Shown: in pieces, positions 1 through 6,595 of the stretch
Layout: each line of letters begins with the position of its first letter
How positions within the stretch are numbered: position 1 is the first letter of the stretch
Assembly (NCBI GenBank): GCA_020057015.1
Contig: JAGVGS010000146.1
Span: forward strand, 1-9,155
DNA: 9,155 bases
From: Candidatus Omnitrophota bacterium
Lineage (GTDB): Bacteria; Omnitrophota; Gorgyraeia; Aquiviventales; Aquiviventaceae
Direction: 5' to 3'
Notes under the pieces: model-generated
What the model was told of the DNA's origin: nothing
Database searches by the model: none
Seen by the model: only the letters and a program-made list of their open reading frames with translations
Made by a program: the position numbers and the translations under genes

Positions 1-854
1 CCATCGGCGCCACCGATGCCGCGGCCGCGGCCTGGCGCGGGCTGAATGACGCGGGGGCGCTCGATGTGCTCTTGCCTGAGCTGATCGCGGGCCGCGGGCT
101 GGACCAAGGGCCGTTTCATCACCTCGATGTGCTCAGCCACCAGCTCGAGGCGGTAGCACAGGCCGACTATTTTCTTGCGGATTTCGCGGAGTTCCAGGAG
201 CCGCTGCGCGAGCCGCTGCGCCGCTACTGCGCGCAGAGCCTGGTGGAGCGGCGGCCGCGCAAGAGCCTCATCAAGCTGGCGGCGCTGATCCACGACGTGG
301 GCAAACCCTCGAGCCGCCAGGTGCACGCGAATGGCGAGATCTGGTTTCTCGGCCACGAGCACACCGGGCTGCCGCTGGCGCGCGCGATCGTGGAGCGCCT
401 GCGCCTGTCCAACCAGGAAGCCGACATGGTCTGCCAGCTGGTCTTGCACCATCTGCGGCCGGGGTTCTTGAGCCGCGAGCCCGCCGTGACACGCCGCGCG
501 ATCTATCGTTTCTACAAGGAGCTGGGCGACCACGGCCCGGCCTGTCTGCTCGAGTGGTGGGCCGACCGCATGGCCACGCGCGGCGCCCTGTCGCGCTTGA
601 ACGAGATCGACGAGCAGCGCGGGTTTCTGGAGGGCATGCTGGAGCAGTATTTCTTCAAGGCCGAGGAAGCGGTACGGCCGCCTCGCCTGCTCGATGGCTA
701 CCAATTGATGCAGGCCCTGCGCCTGCCACCCGGGCCGACGGTGGGCCGTCTGCTCGGGGCCATCGAAGAGGCTCAGGCTGAAGGACGCGTGGCGTCTGCC
801 GAGGACGCGCTGGCCGTGGCCCAAGAGTGGTTGAAGCATGCGCCGCCGCAGTAG
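1..854 (+). CDS. cca: CCA tRNA nucleotidyltransferase / poly(A) polymerase family, C-terminal part (5' end outside window)
   Basis: The reading frame is open from base 3 to the TAG at 852-854, so the true start lies upstream; the GTG at 66 is only an internal codon. What remains is the half after the nucleotidyltransferase head. A segment reading PFHHLDVLSHQLE is followed by the HD-domain signature LIHDVGKP, then GHEHTG and LVLHHLRPG, which carry the usual metal-binding histidines. The C-terminus, with LPPGPTVGRLL and EAQAEGRVAS, matches the end of bacterial class II CCA enzymes. The family adds or repairs the 3' CCA of tRNA using CTP and ATP; the HD domain usually gives phosphohydrolase activity. 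The catalytic GxS and DxD motifs are outside the window, so a poly(A) polymerase cannot be excluded. The end overlaps the next gene by 17 bases. Confidence 0.85.
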   Translation, partial: IGATDAAAAAWRGLNDAGALDVLLPELIAGRGLDQGPFHHLDVLSHQLEAVAQADYFLADFAEFQEPLREPLRRYCAQSLVERRPRKSLIKLAALIHDVGKPSSRQVHANGEIWFLGHEHTGLPLARAIVERLRLSNQEADMVCQLVLHHLRPGFLSREPAVTRRAIYRFYKELGDHGPACLLEWWADRMATRGALSRLNEIDEQRGFLEGMLEQYFFKAEEAVRPPRLLDGYQLMQALRLPPGPTVGRLLGAIEEAQAEGRVASAEDALAVAQEWLKHAPPQ

Positions 855-2103
855 CGCGCTCATGCTGCTCAGCAGCGCCGTGCTGCTGTGGCAGCCGATC
901 CCTCACGCCGAGGCGGCCGCTACCCCGGTGCTCGCCGGGGCCGCCACCGTCCCGTTCACCCTGCCGCCCGGGGTGCCGCTGGCCGGCTATAGCCGCCGCA
1001 AAGGCCAACCCTCACAAGGGCTGCATGACCCGGTGGGCGCGCGCGCGGTGGTGCTGCAACAAGCACAGCGCGAAGTGGTCCTCATCAGCGCCGATCTGCT
1101 GATCATTGACGAGCAACTCTTCGGCGCGGTGCGCCAGCGGCTGGTGGCCGCGGGCTTTGCTCCCGATGTGGTGCTGTGGCTTGCCGCCACACACACCCAT
1201 TCCGGGCCAGGCGCCTACGGCACGCGGTTTGCAGAGAAGATTTCCATGGGCCACTTTGATCCAGCGGTGTTTGATGCGCTCGTCGAGGCCCTCGTCCAGG
1301 CGGCGCGCTTGGCGCGTCAACAGCTGGTGCCGGTGCAAATCGGCTACGAGACGGTGCCGACCACCGGACTGATCAAGAACCGCGTCCTCGAGACAGGCCA
1401 GGCGGACGAGCACGTCGTCGTGGTGGGGCTGTATCCGATGCAGGCTCAGGCTCCGCCACTGGCCCTCCTGGTGAGCTTCAGCGCGCATCCCACCGCGCTC
1501 GGGGCCTGGAACCAGCAGCTCTCGGCTGATTATCCTGGGGTCTTGGCTGCTGCCGTCGAGCAGCGCTTGGCCGGCACGGTGTGTCTCTTCTTCGCCGGGG
1601 CGGTGGGCGATCAGGCTCCGGTGAAATCGGGCGATGGGTTTGAGCGCGCGGCCTGGATCGGCCGAGCACTGGCGGATCAGGTGCTGGCGAGCGTGGCCCG
1701 CATGCAGCCAGTGGCGACTGAGCCATTGGCTGGCCAGCAGCGCGTGGTGCCGTTGCCGCGCGCGCAGGTGCGCTTGAACAAGCGCTGGGGCTTGCCGGGT
1801 TGGCTCAGCCGCCGGCTGGTGGACAATGATGCGACCTTGACGATGTGGCAACTGGGGCCGGTGGTGGCCTTCGGCACGCCTTGCGACCTCGAATCTACGC
1901 TGGCCGTGCAGCTGCGAGAGGCAGCCCAGCAGCGCGGCCGGCTACCATTCGTCGCCAGTTTTGTGAATGACTACATCGGCTATTGCGTCTCGCCCTCGCG
2001 CTATCAGGCAGGAGACTATGAAGCGCTGATGGCCTTCAACGGGCCGACCACCGCTCCGCTGCTCATCGAGCAGCTCACCCGCATGCTCCGGGAGCTGCCA
2101 TGA
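838..2103 (+). CDS. Secreted neutral/alkaline ceramidase-like hydrolase, short form
   Basis: This 421-residue protein opens with RRR, a hydrophobic stretch and an AEA-A site near residue 26, a typical signal peptide. The neutral ceramidase fold is recognised from THTHSGPG (118-125), SAHPT (215-219), SADYPG (229-234), the GDQAP loop (257-261), an acidic segment around E352, and NDYIGY (377-382). By comparison with Pseudomonas ceramidase these supply the likely zinc ligands: a His near 119-121, H217, E352 and a Tyr near 379-382. Two things are odd. The position of the catalytic serine in the GxxSP loop is Ala260, and the protein is far shorter than full ceramidases (about 650 residues), lacking the C-terminal immunoglobulin-like domain. 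Ceramide cleavage is therefore doubtful; the substrate is unknown. The ATG at 838 lies inside the end of the tRNA enzyme gene, and the stop overlaps the next start as ATGA, which indicates translational coupling. Confidence 0.8.
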   Translation: MRRRSSALMLLSSAVLLWQPIPHAEAAATPVLAGAATVPFTLPPGVPLAGYSRRKGQPSQGLHDPVGARAVVLQQAQREVVLISADLLIIDEQLFGAVRQRLVAAGFAPDVVLWLAATHTHSGPGAYGTRFAEKISMGHFDPAVFDALVEALVQAARLARQQLVPVQIGYETVPTTGLIKNRVLETGQADEHVVVVGLYPMQAQAPPLALLVSFSAHPTALGAWNQQLSADYPGVLAAAVEQRLAGTVCLFFAGAVGDQAPVKSGDGFERAAWIGRALADQVLASVARMQPVATEPLAGQQRVVPLPRAQVRLNKRWGLPGWLSRRLVDNDATLTMWQLGPVVAFGTPCDLESTLAVQLREAAQQRGRLPFVASFVNDYIGYCVSPSRYQAGDYEALMAFNGPTTAPLLIEQLTRMLRELP

Positions 2104-3305
2104 AGCCGGTGGTGATGGGGCTTGTCGCGATGCTCTGGCTAGGAGCGCCCGGTGCGTCAGCGGCAGCCTCGGTGGAAACCCTCCAGGGCCTGCGTGTGGT
2201 GCGTCTCTCCGGCACGCCCTACGAGATGGGCCGCCAGCATGGCAGCGCGCTGCGCGAGGAGGTGCAAGCCTGCGTCCGCGAGCTGCGGAGTTATTTCCGC
2301 AGCTATCTGAAGGTGCCGGGGCTGCGAGCGCTCATCGTCGCGTGGTGGCTTGACACGGCTTGGCGTCAAGCCCGACCGTTTGTGCCGCCGCGGTATCTCG
2401 AGGAGCTGCGCGGCCTCTCTGACGCGGCCCAGGTGCCGTTGCGCGAGCTCACGCGGATGCACGCGATTCCGGATCGCACGTACTCGTGCGCCAATTTTGC
2501 CGCCTGGGGGGCCGCGACAGCCGATGGGCGCCTGCTGCATCTGCGCAACCTTGACTGGAACATCCGTGCCGGGCTGCAGCGCCATGCCGTCGTGTTTGTC
2601 GTGCACCCGGAGGGCCAGCGCGCGTATGTCAGCATGGGGTGGGCGGGCTTCATCGGGGTGCTGACGGGGGTCAATGAGGCGCAGCTCTCGATCGGGCAAG
2701 TGGGAGCCGAAACCACAGATGTCACCTATCGCGGCGAGCCGATGGCTTTTCTGATGCGGCGCGTGCTGGAGGAAGCTGGCGACGTGGACAGCGCCGCGCG
2801 CGTGGTGCAGGAAGCCCGGCGCACGGTGGGCGTGAACTACGTCGTGGCCGATTCAAAAGCCCGCCGTGCTATCGCCATGGAAACCACCCGGCGGTACTTC
2901 CGGGCCTTTGAGGCAAACGACCGGGCCGAGCAGGGCGTGGACTATGCGCGCCCGATGGCCGATGCGGTGCTGCGGGCCGATACCGCTATCGATCCGGTGA
3001 TTCGGGAGCGGCAGATCGCCTCGCGCGGCAACCCGCGGCAGCCCGGGTTGGAGCCGCCAGGGGGCTCAGCCTATACGACCCGCTATGTCGGGCAGGCGGA
3101 AGGATTGGCTCACGCGTATGGCACGCTCGACGTGGCAGGGGCGCAAGCGATCGCGCGGGCCATCGCGCCGGATTCCAACGTGCAAAGCGTAATTTTTGCC
3201 TGGCCTGAGGCGTGGGTGGCGAATGCGCAAGGCCATACGCCGGCCGCGCAGAGCCCCTATCAGCAACTGCCGATTGCCGAGCTGCTGGCCGCGGGTCCCG
3301 AATAA
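2100..3305 (+). CDS. Secreted C45-family Ntn hydrolase / acyltransferase
   Basis: This 401-residue protein has a signal peptide (hydrophobic residues 4-17, ASA site near 21). The family hallmark GTPYEMGRQHG is at 38-48. The probable N-terminal nucleophile is Cys130, followed by a segment reading NFAAWGAATADGR and then LRNLDW (148-153), as in the acyl-CoA:6-aminopenicillanate acyltransferase group. VNYVVAD (245-251) and the C-terminal NVQSVIFAWPE (360-370) also fit that fold. In this family self-cleavage before the cysteine exposes the nucleophile, which then hydrolyses or transfers an acyl group on an amide. The substrate here is not predictable. The start codon overlaps the upstream stop (ATGA), so this and the ceramidase-like protein are very probably made together and act outside the cytoplasm. 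The gene ends 9 bases before a convergent gene. Confidence 0.85.
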   Translation: MKPVVMGLVAMLWLGAPGASAAASVETLQGLRVVRLSGTPYEMGRQHGSALREEVQACVRELRSYFRSYLKVPGLRALIVAWWLDTAWRQARPFVPPRYLEELRGLSDAAQVPLRELTRMHAIPDRTYSCANFAAWGAATADGRLLHLRNLDWNIRAGLQRHAVVFVVHPEGQRAYVSMGWAGFIGVLTGVNEAQLSIGQVGAETTDVTYRGEPMAFLMRRVLEEAGDVDSAARVVQEARRTVGVNYVVADSKARRAIAMETTRRYFRAFEANDRAEQGVDYARPMADAVLRADTAIDPVIRERQIASRGNPRQPGLEPPGGSAYTTRYVGQAEGLAHAYGTLDVAGAQAIARAIAPDSNVQSVIFAWPEAWVANAQGHTPAAQSPYQQLPIAELLAAGPE

Positions 3306-3314
3306 CCTGAGCGC

Positions 3315-3728
3315 TTACTCGCCGAGCACTTTGACGACGACGCGCTTTTTGCGCTGGCCGTCAAACTCGGCGTAGAACACCTGCTCCCAGGGCCCTAAAT
3401 CCAGCGTCCCCTTGGTGATCGGCAGGAGGGCTTGGTGGCCCACCAACGTGCGCTTCAGGTGCGCATCGCCGTTGTCCTCACCGGTGAGGTGGTGCTGGTA
3501 ATCCTGACCCGAGGGCACGAGGCGCTCTAACAGCTGCCACAAATCCTTCCAGAGGCCTTCCTCGTCGTCGTTCACCCAGATGCCGGCGGTGATATGCATC
3601 GCCGAGACGAGGCACACGCCTTCCTGGACGCGGCTTTTCTTAACGAGCTGCTCGAGCGTCTCGGTGATGTTGATCAGCTCGCGCCGCTTGGGGGTCTCAA
3701 ACCAGAGGTATTCGGTGAACGACTTCAT
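3315..3728 (-). CDS. yjbQ: YjbQ/UPF0047 family protein (secondary thiamine-phosphate synthase type)
   Basis: This 137-residue protein has the usual family length and the full set of conserved blocks: HITAGIWVNDDEEG (45-58), a tyrosine-His block YQHH (77-80), DNGDAHLKRTLVG (85-97), GTLDLGPWEQ (107-116), and the C-terminal EFDGQRKK run ending in VLGE. The clustered His, Asp and Glu residues are thought to bind a metal in this small beta-rich trimer. E. coli YjbQ can weakly substitute for thiamine phosphate synthase, but the true cellular role is unsettled. The ATG is 3 bases after the ispH stop, with no clear ribosome site of its own, so translation probably depends on ribosomes finishing ispH. 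No terminator is visible between it and the convergent gene ending at 3305. Confidence 0.9.
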   Translation of the reverse strand: MKSFTEYLWFETPKRRELINITETLEQLVKKSRVQEGVCLVSAMHITAGIWVNDDEEGLWKDLWQLLERLVPSGQDYQHHLTGEDNGDAHLKRTLVGHQALLPITKGTLDLGPWEQVFYAEFDGQRKKRVVVKVLGE

Positions 3729-3731
3729 CCG

Positions 3732-4670
3732 CTACAGCTTCTGCAGCTCAGCCGGCAGGCCGAAGCTGACATCTTCGCGCGTCAGCGCCCATTCTTCCAC
3801 CTCCGTGGCGCCCAGGCGCTTGAGAGCATCCACCACTTCCTGCACCAGGTGCTCCGGGGCGGAAGCCCCTGAGGTGACGCCGACACAGGTCACCTTCTCG
3901 AACCAACCCGGCTGGATCTCGCTGGCGTCGTTGATCAGGTACGCGCGGCGGCCGGCGTCTTCGGCCACTTCGGTCAGGCGGATCGAATTGGAGCTGTTCT
4001 TAGCACCGATCACCAGGATCACCTCTGCGGCCTTGGCGATGGCCTTGGCCGCATTCTGGCGGTTCTGCGTGGCGTAGCAGATATCGTCCTTGGTGGGGGC
4101 CACGAGCTTGGGAAAACGCGCTTTCAATGCGGCAATAATCTCGCGCGTGTCATCCACGCTGAGCGTGGTCTGCGTGATCACGGCCACCTTCGCCGGGTTC
4201 TCCACGTCAATGGCCCGGGCTTCCTCGACCGTTTGCACCAGGCGGATCGCCCCGGGAGGAGCCTCGCCCATCGTGCCTTCCACTTCTTCATGGCCGGCGT
4301 GGCCGATCAACAGCAGCGTGTAGCCTTCTCGGGCAAATCGGATGGCCTCGACGTGCACTTTGGTGACGAGCGGGCAGGTGGCGTCGATCACATTGAGATG
4401 GCGGCTGTGTGCCGCGGCATGCACCGCCGGGGAGACGCCATGGGCGCTGAAGATCGTGTTCGCTCCCTGGGGTACTTCAGTGAGTTCGCTCACGAATACC
4501 GCACCTTTCTGGCGTAACGCATTGACCACGTGAGGGTTATGTACGATCTCCTTGCGGACATAGATCGGTCCTTCAAAGCGCTGGAGCGCTTGCTCCACTA
4601 CTTCGATGGCCCGTTCGACGCCGGCGCAAAACCCGCGAGGCTTGGCAAGGATGATCTTCTGGAGGGACAT
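3732..4670 (-). CDS. ispH: 4-hydroxy-3-methylbut-2-enyl diphosphate reductase
   Basis: IspH catalyses the last step of the MEP pathway, reducing HMBPP to IPP and DMAPP with an iron-sulphur cluster. With the ATG at 4668-4670 the protein is 312 residues, the normal length. The three cluster cysteines are in place: C15 (PRGFCAGV), C99 (DATCPLVTKVH) and C198 (DICYATQNRQ). Substrate-binding blocks are also present: H44, SAHGVS (75-80), GHEEVEGT (126-133) with the catalytic Glu at about 129, and NSSNS (225-229). A TTG eight codons upstream could extend the frame, but it lies inside the methyltransferase gene, whereas the ATG starts just before the conserved KIILAKPRGFC block. Only 7 bases separate it from the methyltransferase stop, leaving no room for a promoter there. 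The upstream AGGGG is only a modest ribosome site. Confidence 0.96.
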   Translation of the reverse strand: MSLQKIILAKPRGFCAGVERAIEVVEQALQRFEGPIYVRKEIVHNPHVVNALRQKGAVFVSELTEVPQGANTIFSAHGVSPAVHAAAHSRHLNVIDATCPLVTKVHVEAIRFAREGYTLLLIGHAGHEEVEGTMGEAPPGAIRLVQTVEEARAIDVENPAKVAVITQTTLSVDDTREIIAALKARFPKLVAPTKDDICYATQNRQNAAKAIAKAAEVILVIGAKNSSNSIRLTEVAEDAGRRAYLINDASEIQPGWFEKVTCVGVTSGASAPEHLVQEVVDALKRLGATEVEEWALTREDVSFGLPAELQKL

Positions 4671-4677
4671 GAGACCC

Positions 4678-5622
4678 CTACTCACTCCAGCCAAGGTCGC
4701 GACCGATGAGCAGTTCGGTCATATGGGCGTGGTGGGTATTCTTCATGGCAACGGTGCGTGTCTTAAATCCGTGTTGCAAGGCAAGCGTCACGACTTCCTC
4801 GGCATAGTCGTAGGTCATCAAGAAATCGCCATCAATACGCTTTGCGAGGTCAAAAATCCTTGGATGATCGACGTCGTGATACGTATACAACCGCGACCCG
4901 GCCCGCTTCCCCCCCGCCGTATAAGGTGGATCGATGAAAAAGGCGGCTCCGTCTCGGCCAGCGTATTTTTGTAGGACCGCTAGTCCGTCTCCCTCAATGA
5001 AACTGATGTGATCGCGCACCTGTGCAATAGCACGGATGCGGCGGGCGAGGGTCATCGGATACCAGCGAGAGCGCAACCCCCTTCCAGCCTCCCCATTTTT
5101 GATCAGGCTACTGCCAGGCGCCATGATCCCGCCGTGAAACGTCCGATTTTTCAAGATGGCTCTGAAGGCCTTTTGTTTGGTAGAAGCACTCCTCGTTTCT
5201 AGTTCTTTCAAAACGTGTTCGTGTGTGAGATCGAACGACAGGATACGCTGAGCCAGCCACTCATTATCATCATCGCTCAGCATAGTTTTCCAGACGGCGG
5301 CGACCTGATCATCACGCTCTACAAGAAGTACCCGGCTTGCCAACTGCTCAAACGCGACAGTCAAACCGATAATGCCTCCTCCCACGAACGGTTCTATGAA
5401 CAGAGAGGGTTTCCAGGCCAAAGACCGTAGCCATTGGCGCACACGAGGCACAAGCCACGTTTTTCCGCCAGGGTAGCGGAAGGGACTTCGCTGGGGTACC
5501 GAGGCGACGTTCACCACGGGCTCTGCTACCGGCACGTCAAAAAAAGTTAACTGCGAGGCGTAACTAAAGGAGCTCATCAATCGTTTTCGTGTCAGGAGGA
5601 TTTGGCTCCTCCAGTTTTTCAT
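4678..5622 (-). CDS. D12-class (Dam-like) adenine-specific DNA methyltransferase of a restriction-modification system
   Basis: This enzyme should transfer a methyl group from S-adenosylmethionine to adenine N6 in the site cut by the neighbouring endonuclease. From the ATG at 5620-5622 it is 314 residues. The alpha-class (D12) motif order is clear: PFRYPGGK (47-54), the AdoMet-binding FIEPFVGGG (75-83), and the catalytic DPPY (231-234). The target-recognition part probably lies between motif I and DPPY. This ATG is preferred because AGGAG sits 7 bases upstream (5630-5634). A longer TTG start at 5649 and a shorter ATG at 5577 exist without as good a site. The chosen start overlaps the end of the endonuclease gene by 59 bases. 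GC content is lower than in the flanking genes. Specificity cannot be read from the sequence. Confidence 0.92.
   Translation of the reverse strand: MKNWRSQILLTRKRLMSSFSYASQLTFFDVPVAEPVVNVASVPQRSPFRYPGGKTWLVPRVRQWLRSLAWKPSLFIEPFVGGGIIGLTVAFEQLASRVLLVERDDQVAAVWKTMLSDDDNEWLAQRILSFDLTHEHVLKELETRSASTKQKAFRAILKNRTFHGGIMAPGSSLIKNGEAGRGLRSRWYPMTLARRIRAIAQVRDHISFIEGDGLAVLQKYAGRDGAAFFIDPPYTAGGKRAGSRLYTYHDVDHPRIFDLAKRIDGDFLMTYDYAEEVVTLALQHGFKTRTVAMKNTHHAHMTELLIGRDLGWSE
4696..4703. repeat. 8-base palindrome GTCGCGAC, copy near the methyltransferase 3' end
   Basis: Here the palindrome extends to ten bases (GGTCGCGACC, 4695-4704). It lies in the last codons of the methyltransferase gene (IGRDLG), so protein sequence alone may explain it. 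Its partner at 6493-6500 is in the non-coding leader of the endonuclease. Confidence 0.25.
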
Positions 5623-6439
5623 CGACTTTCTCCTGCAAGTGTTCGACAAAACCTTTTACATTTCCTGCCTCGGATCGCGTGATCCGGTCGAGGCTTTCGC
5701 TGAAGTTTGTATAGACCGTCTTATAACGAACCAACTTGTAGGTGTTCTCTGCCGCTTGGCGCTTGAGGTCATAAACGAACCACGCAATGTCACCGGCCTT
5801 GGGCTTTACTGCATTCAGCTTCGGCAACGTTTCAAAGAAGCCTCGGTTGAGTGCGACGGCTATCTTCTTGTTCCAGGCTCTGAGTATGCCGCCTTTGAAA
5901 ATCAATTGTGGCGCAAGCCTCTTTCTCGACGATGACAAATAATCTGGATTGGGGTAGTTTGGTCTCTTGCCCCAGTCCATAGAGCCACGATGTGAGGGGG
6001 CTTGCATGTAGTATTCAAACGGGTTTCGGACGTTGCCTGAGATGTAGACGGCCTGTACTTCAAGCGCACCGAAGTCAGTAATCTTCCCCTTGTCGTTGTA
6101 GGAAACGAGCACAACGTCAATGTTGCCGGCAGACTTCCCATGCTTGTCATGGAGCCGCACTTCAGTGAGCGTCGTCCACTTTGCACCGGATGGAAAAAAG
6201 AAGGATGCCGCATCCTCGGCAATGATCCAATCTTGCCGAAAGCGGATGGGGCAAGTAATGACGACTTGTTTGCCATCAATGATGCTGCAGACACCGAGGG
6301 GGTCGTTTGCTTTGTCCTTCGTGCAGTTTGGCACCCTGTTTCCGAATGGACAGAGGCGATGTTGACGAGATCGGGCCGCTTCGCGGCTACCATTGTTGAT
6401 GGGAAACCCAAAGACCTCAGCAAGCGGCTGCTTCGGCAT
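5564..6439 (-). CDS. NotI-family type II restriction endonuclease
   Basis: This 291-residue protein resembles NotI in order and spacing of motifs. AEVFGF near the start corresponds to AEFFGH of NotI. It is followed by a cysteine set C30 (CPF), C39, C51 (GVC) and C63 (CP), matching the four-cysteine iron site known in NotI. The PD-(D/E)xK-type catalytic core is likely D108 (GNIDVVL) with E127 and Q129 (GALEVQ), where glutamine stands in the lysine position as in the NotI motif LEIQ. C-terminal basic and aromatic residues may form the DNA-binding part. It should cut DNA at an unmethylated site. The ATG at 6437-6439 is the first start after an in-frame stop 9 bases upstream and sits just ahead of the conserved block. 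The stop lies inside the methyltransferase gene. The assignment rests on remembered NotI sequence, not on a database search. Confidence 0.82.
   Translation of the reverse strand: MPKQPLAEVFGFPINNGSREAARSRQHRLCPFGNRVPNCTKDKANDPLGVCSIIDGKQVVITCPIRFRQDWIIAEDAASFFFPSGAKWTTLTEVRLHDKHGKSAGNIDVVLVSYNDKGKITDFGALEVQAVYISGNVRNPFEYYMQAPSHRGSMDWGKRPNYPNPDYLSSSRKRLAPQLIFKGGILRAWNKKIAVALNRGFFETLPKLNAVKPKAGDIAWFVYDLKRQAAENTYKLVRYKTVYTNFSESLDRITRSEAGNVKGFVEHLQEKVDEKLEEPNPPDTKTIDELL
5630..5634 (-). promoter_or_regulatory. Ribosome binding site deciding the methyltransferase start
   Basis: AGGAG on the minus strand, continuing into AGAAAG, sits 7 bases before the ATG at 5620-5622, inside the endonuclease coding region. 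It supports that ATG over the TTG at 5649 and the ATG at 5577, neither of which has a comparable site. Confidence 0.65.
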
Positions 6440-6492
6440 ACGCCATCACTTTCTCATGCAATATAAGTCACAACGTGTTGGAGGGTGGCCGT

Positions 6493-6500
6493 GTCGCGAC
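6493..6500. repeat. 8-base palindrome GTCGCGAC, copy in the endonuclease leader
   Basis: This perfect palindrome lies between the putative promoter and the endonuclease ATG. The same eight bases recur at 4696-4703 near the end of the methyltransferase gene. I found no other exact copy in the window. It could be an operator, a methylation target of the system, or chance. Confidence 0.3.
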
Positions 6501-6534
6501 TCTCTCCGACGGATACTTCCAGGCAAGTGACTCG

Positions 6535-6543
6535 ATTATATCA
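6535..6543 (-). promoter_or_regulatory. Extended -10 promoter ahead of the restriction-modification genes
   Basis: On the minus strand the sequence TGATATAAT is an exact extended -10 element (TGn plus TATAAT). The hexamer 17 bases upstream, TTTCTT, is a poor -35 match, as expected where an extended -10 compensates. Transcription would start near 6528 and give a leader of about 90 bases before the endonuclease ATG. It lies in the 156-base gap between the endonuclease start and the end of the small membrane-protein gene. It is the only strong promoter-like sequence seen in that gap and probably drives endonuclease, methyltransferase, ispH and yjbQ. Confidence 0.55.
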
Positions 6544-6595
6544 GACCGAGGGCGTCGAAGAAATCTGGGGGGCGGGGGCGGATGTGCCTAAGAGC

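Noticed and set aside
1012..1851. 279-residue minus-strand frame opposite the ceramidase-like gene
   Set aside because: Its His/Arg/Gln-rich translation is typical of antisense frames, and the plus strand carries clear catalytic motifs and a signal peptide.
3342..3354. Hairpin GCGC-TTTTT-GCGC near the convergent ends of the C45 and yjbQ genes
   Set aside because: The stem is only 4 base pairs, it lies inside yjbQ coding sequence (the RKKR region), and no T-run follows, so it is not a credible terminator.
6460..6465. TATATT on the minus strand as a second -10 just before the endonuclease
   Set aside because: No acceptable -35 or TGn extension, and transcription would start only about 15 bases before the ATG; the extended -10 at 6535-6543 is much better.
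6466..6532. Inverted repeat AGTCAC / GTGACT around the endonuclease leader
   Set aside because: Only six bases match and the arms are over 50 bases apart, so chance is the simplest explanation.
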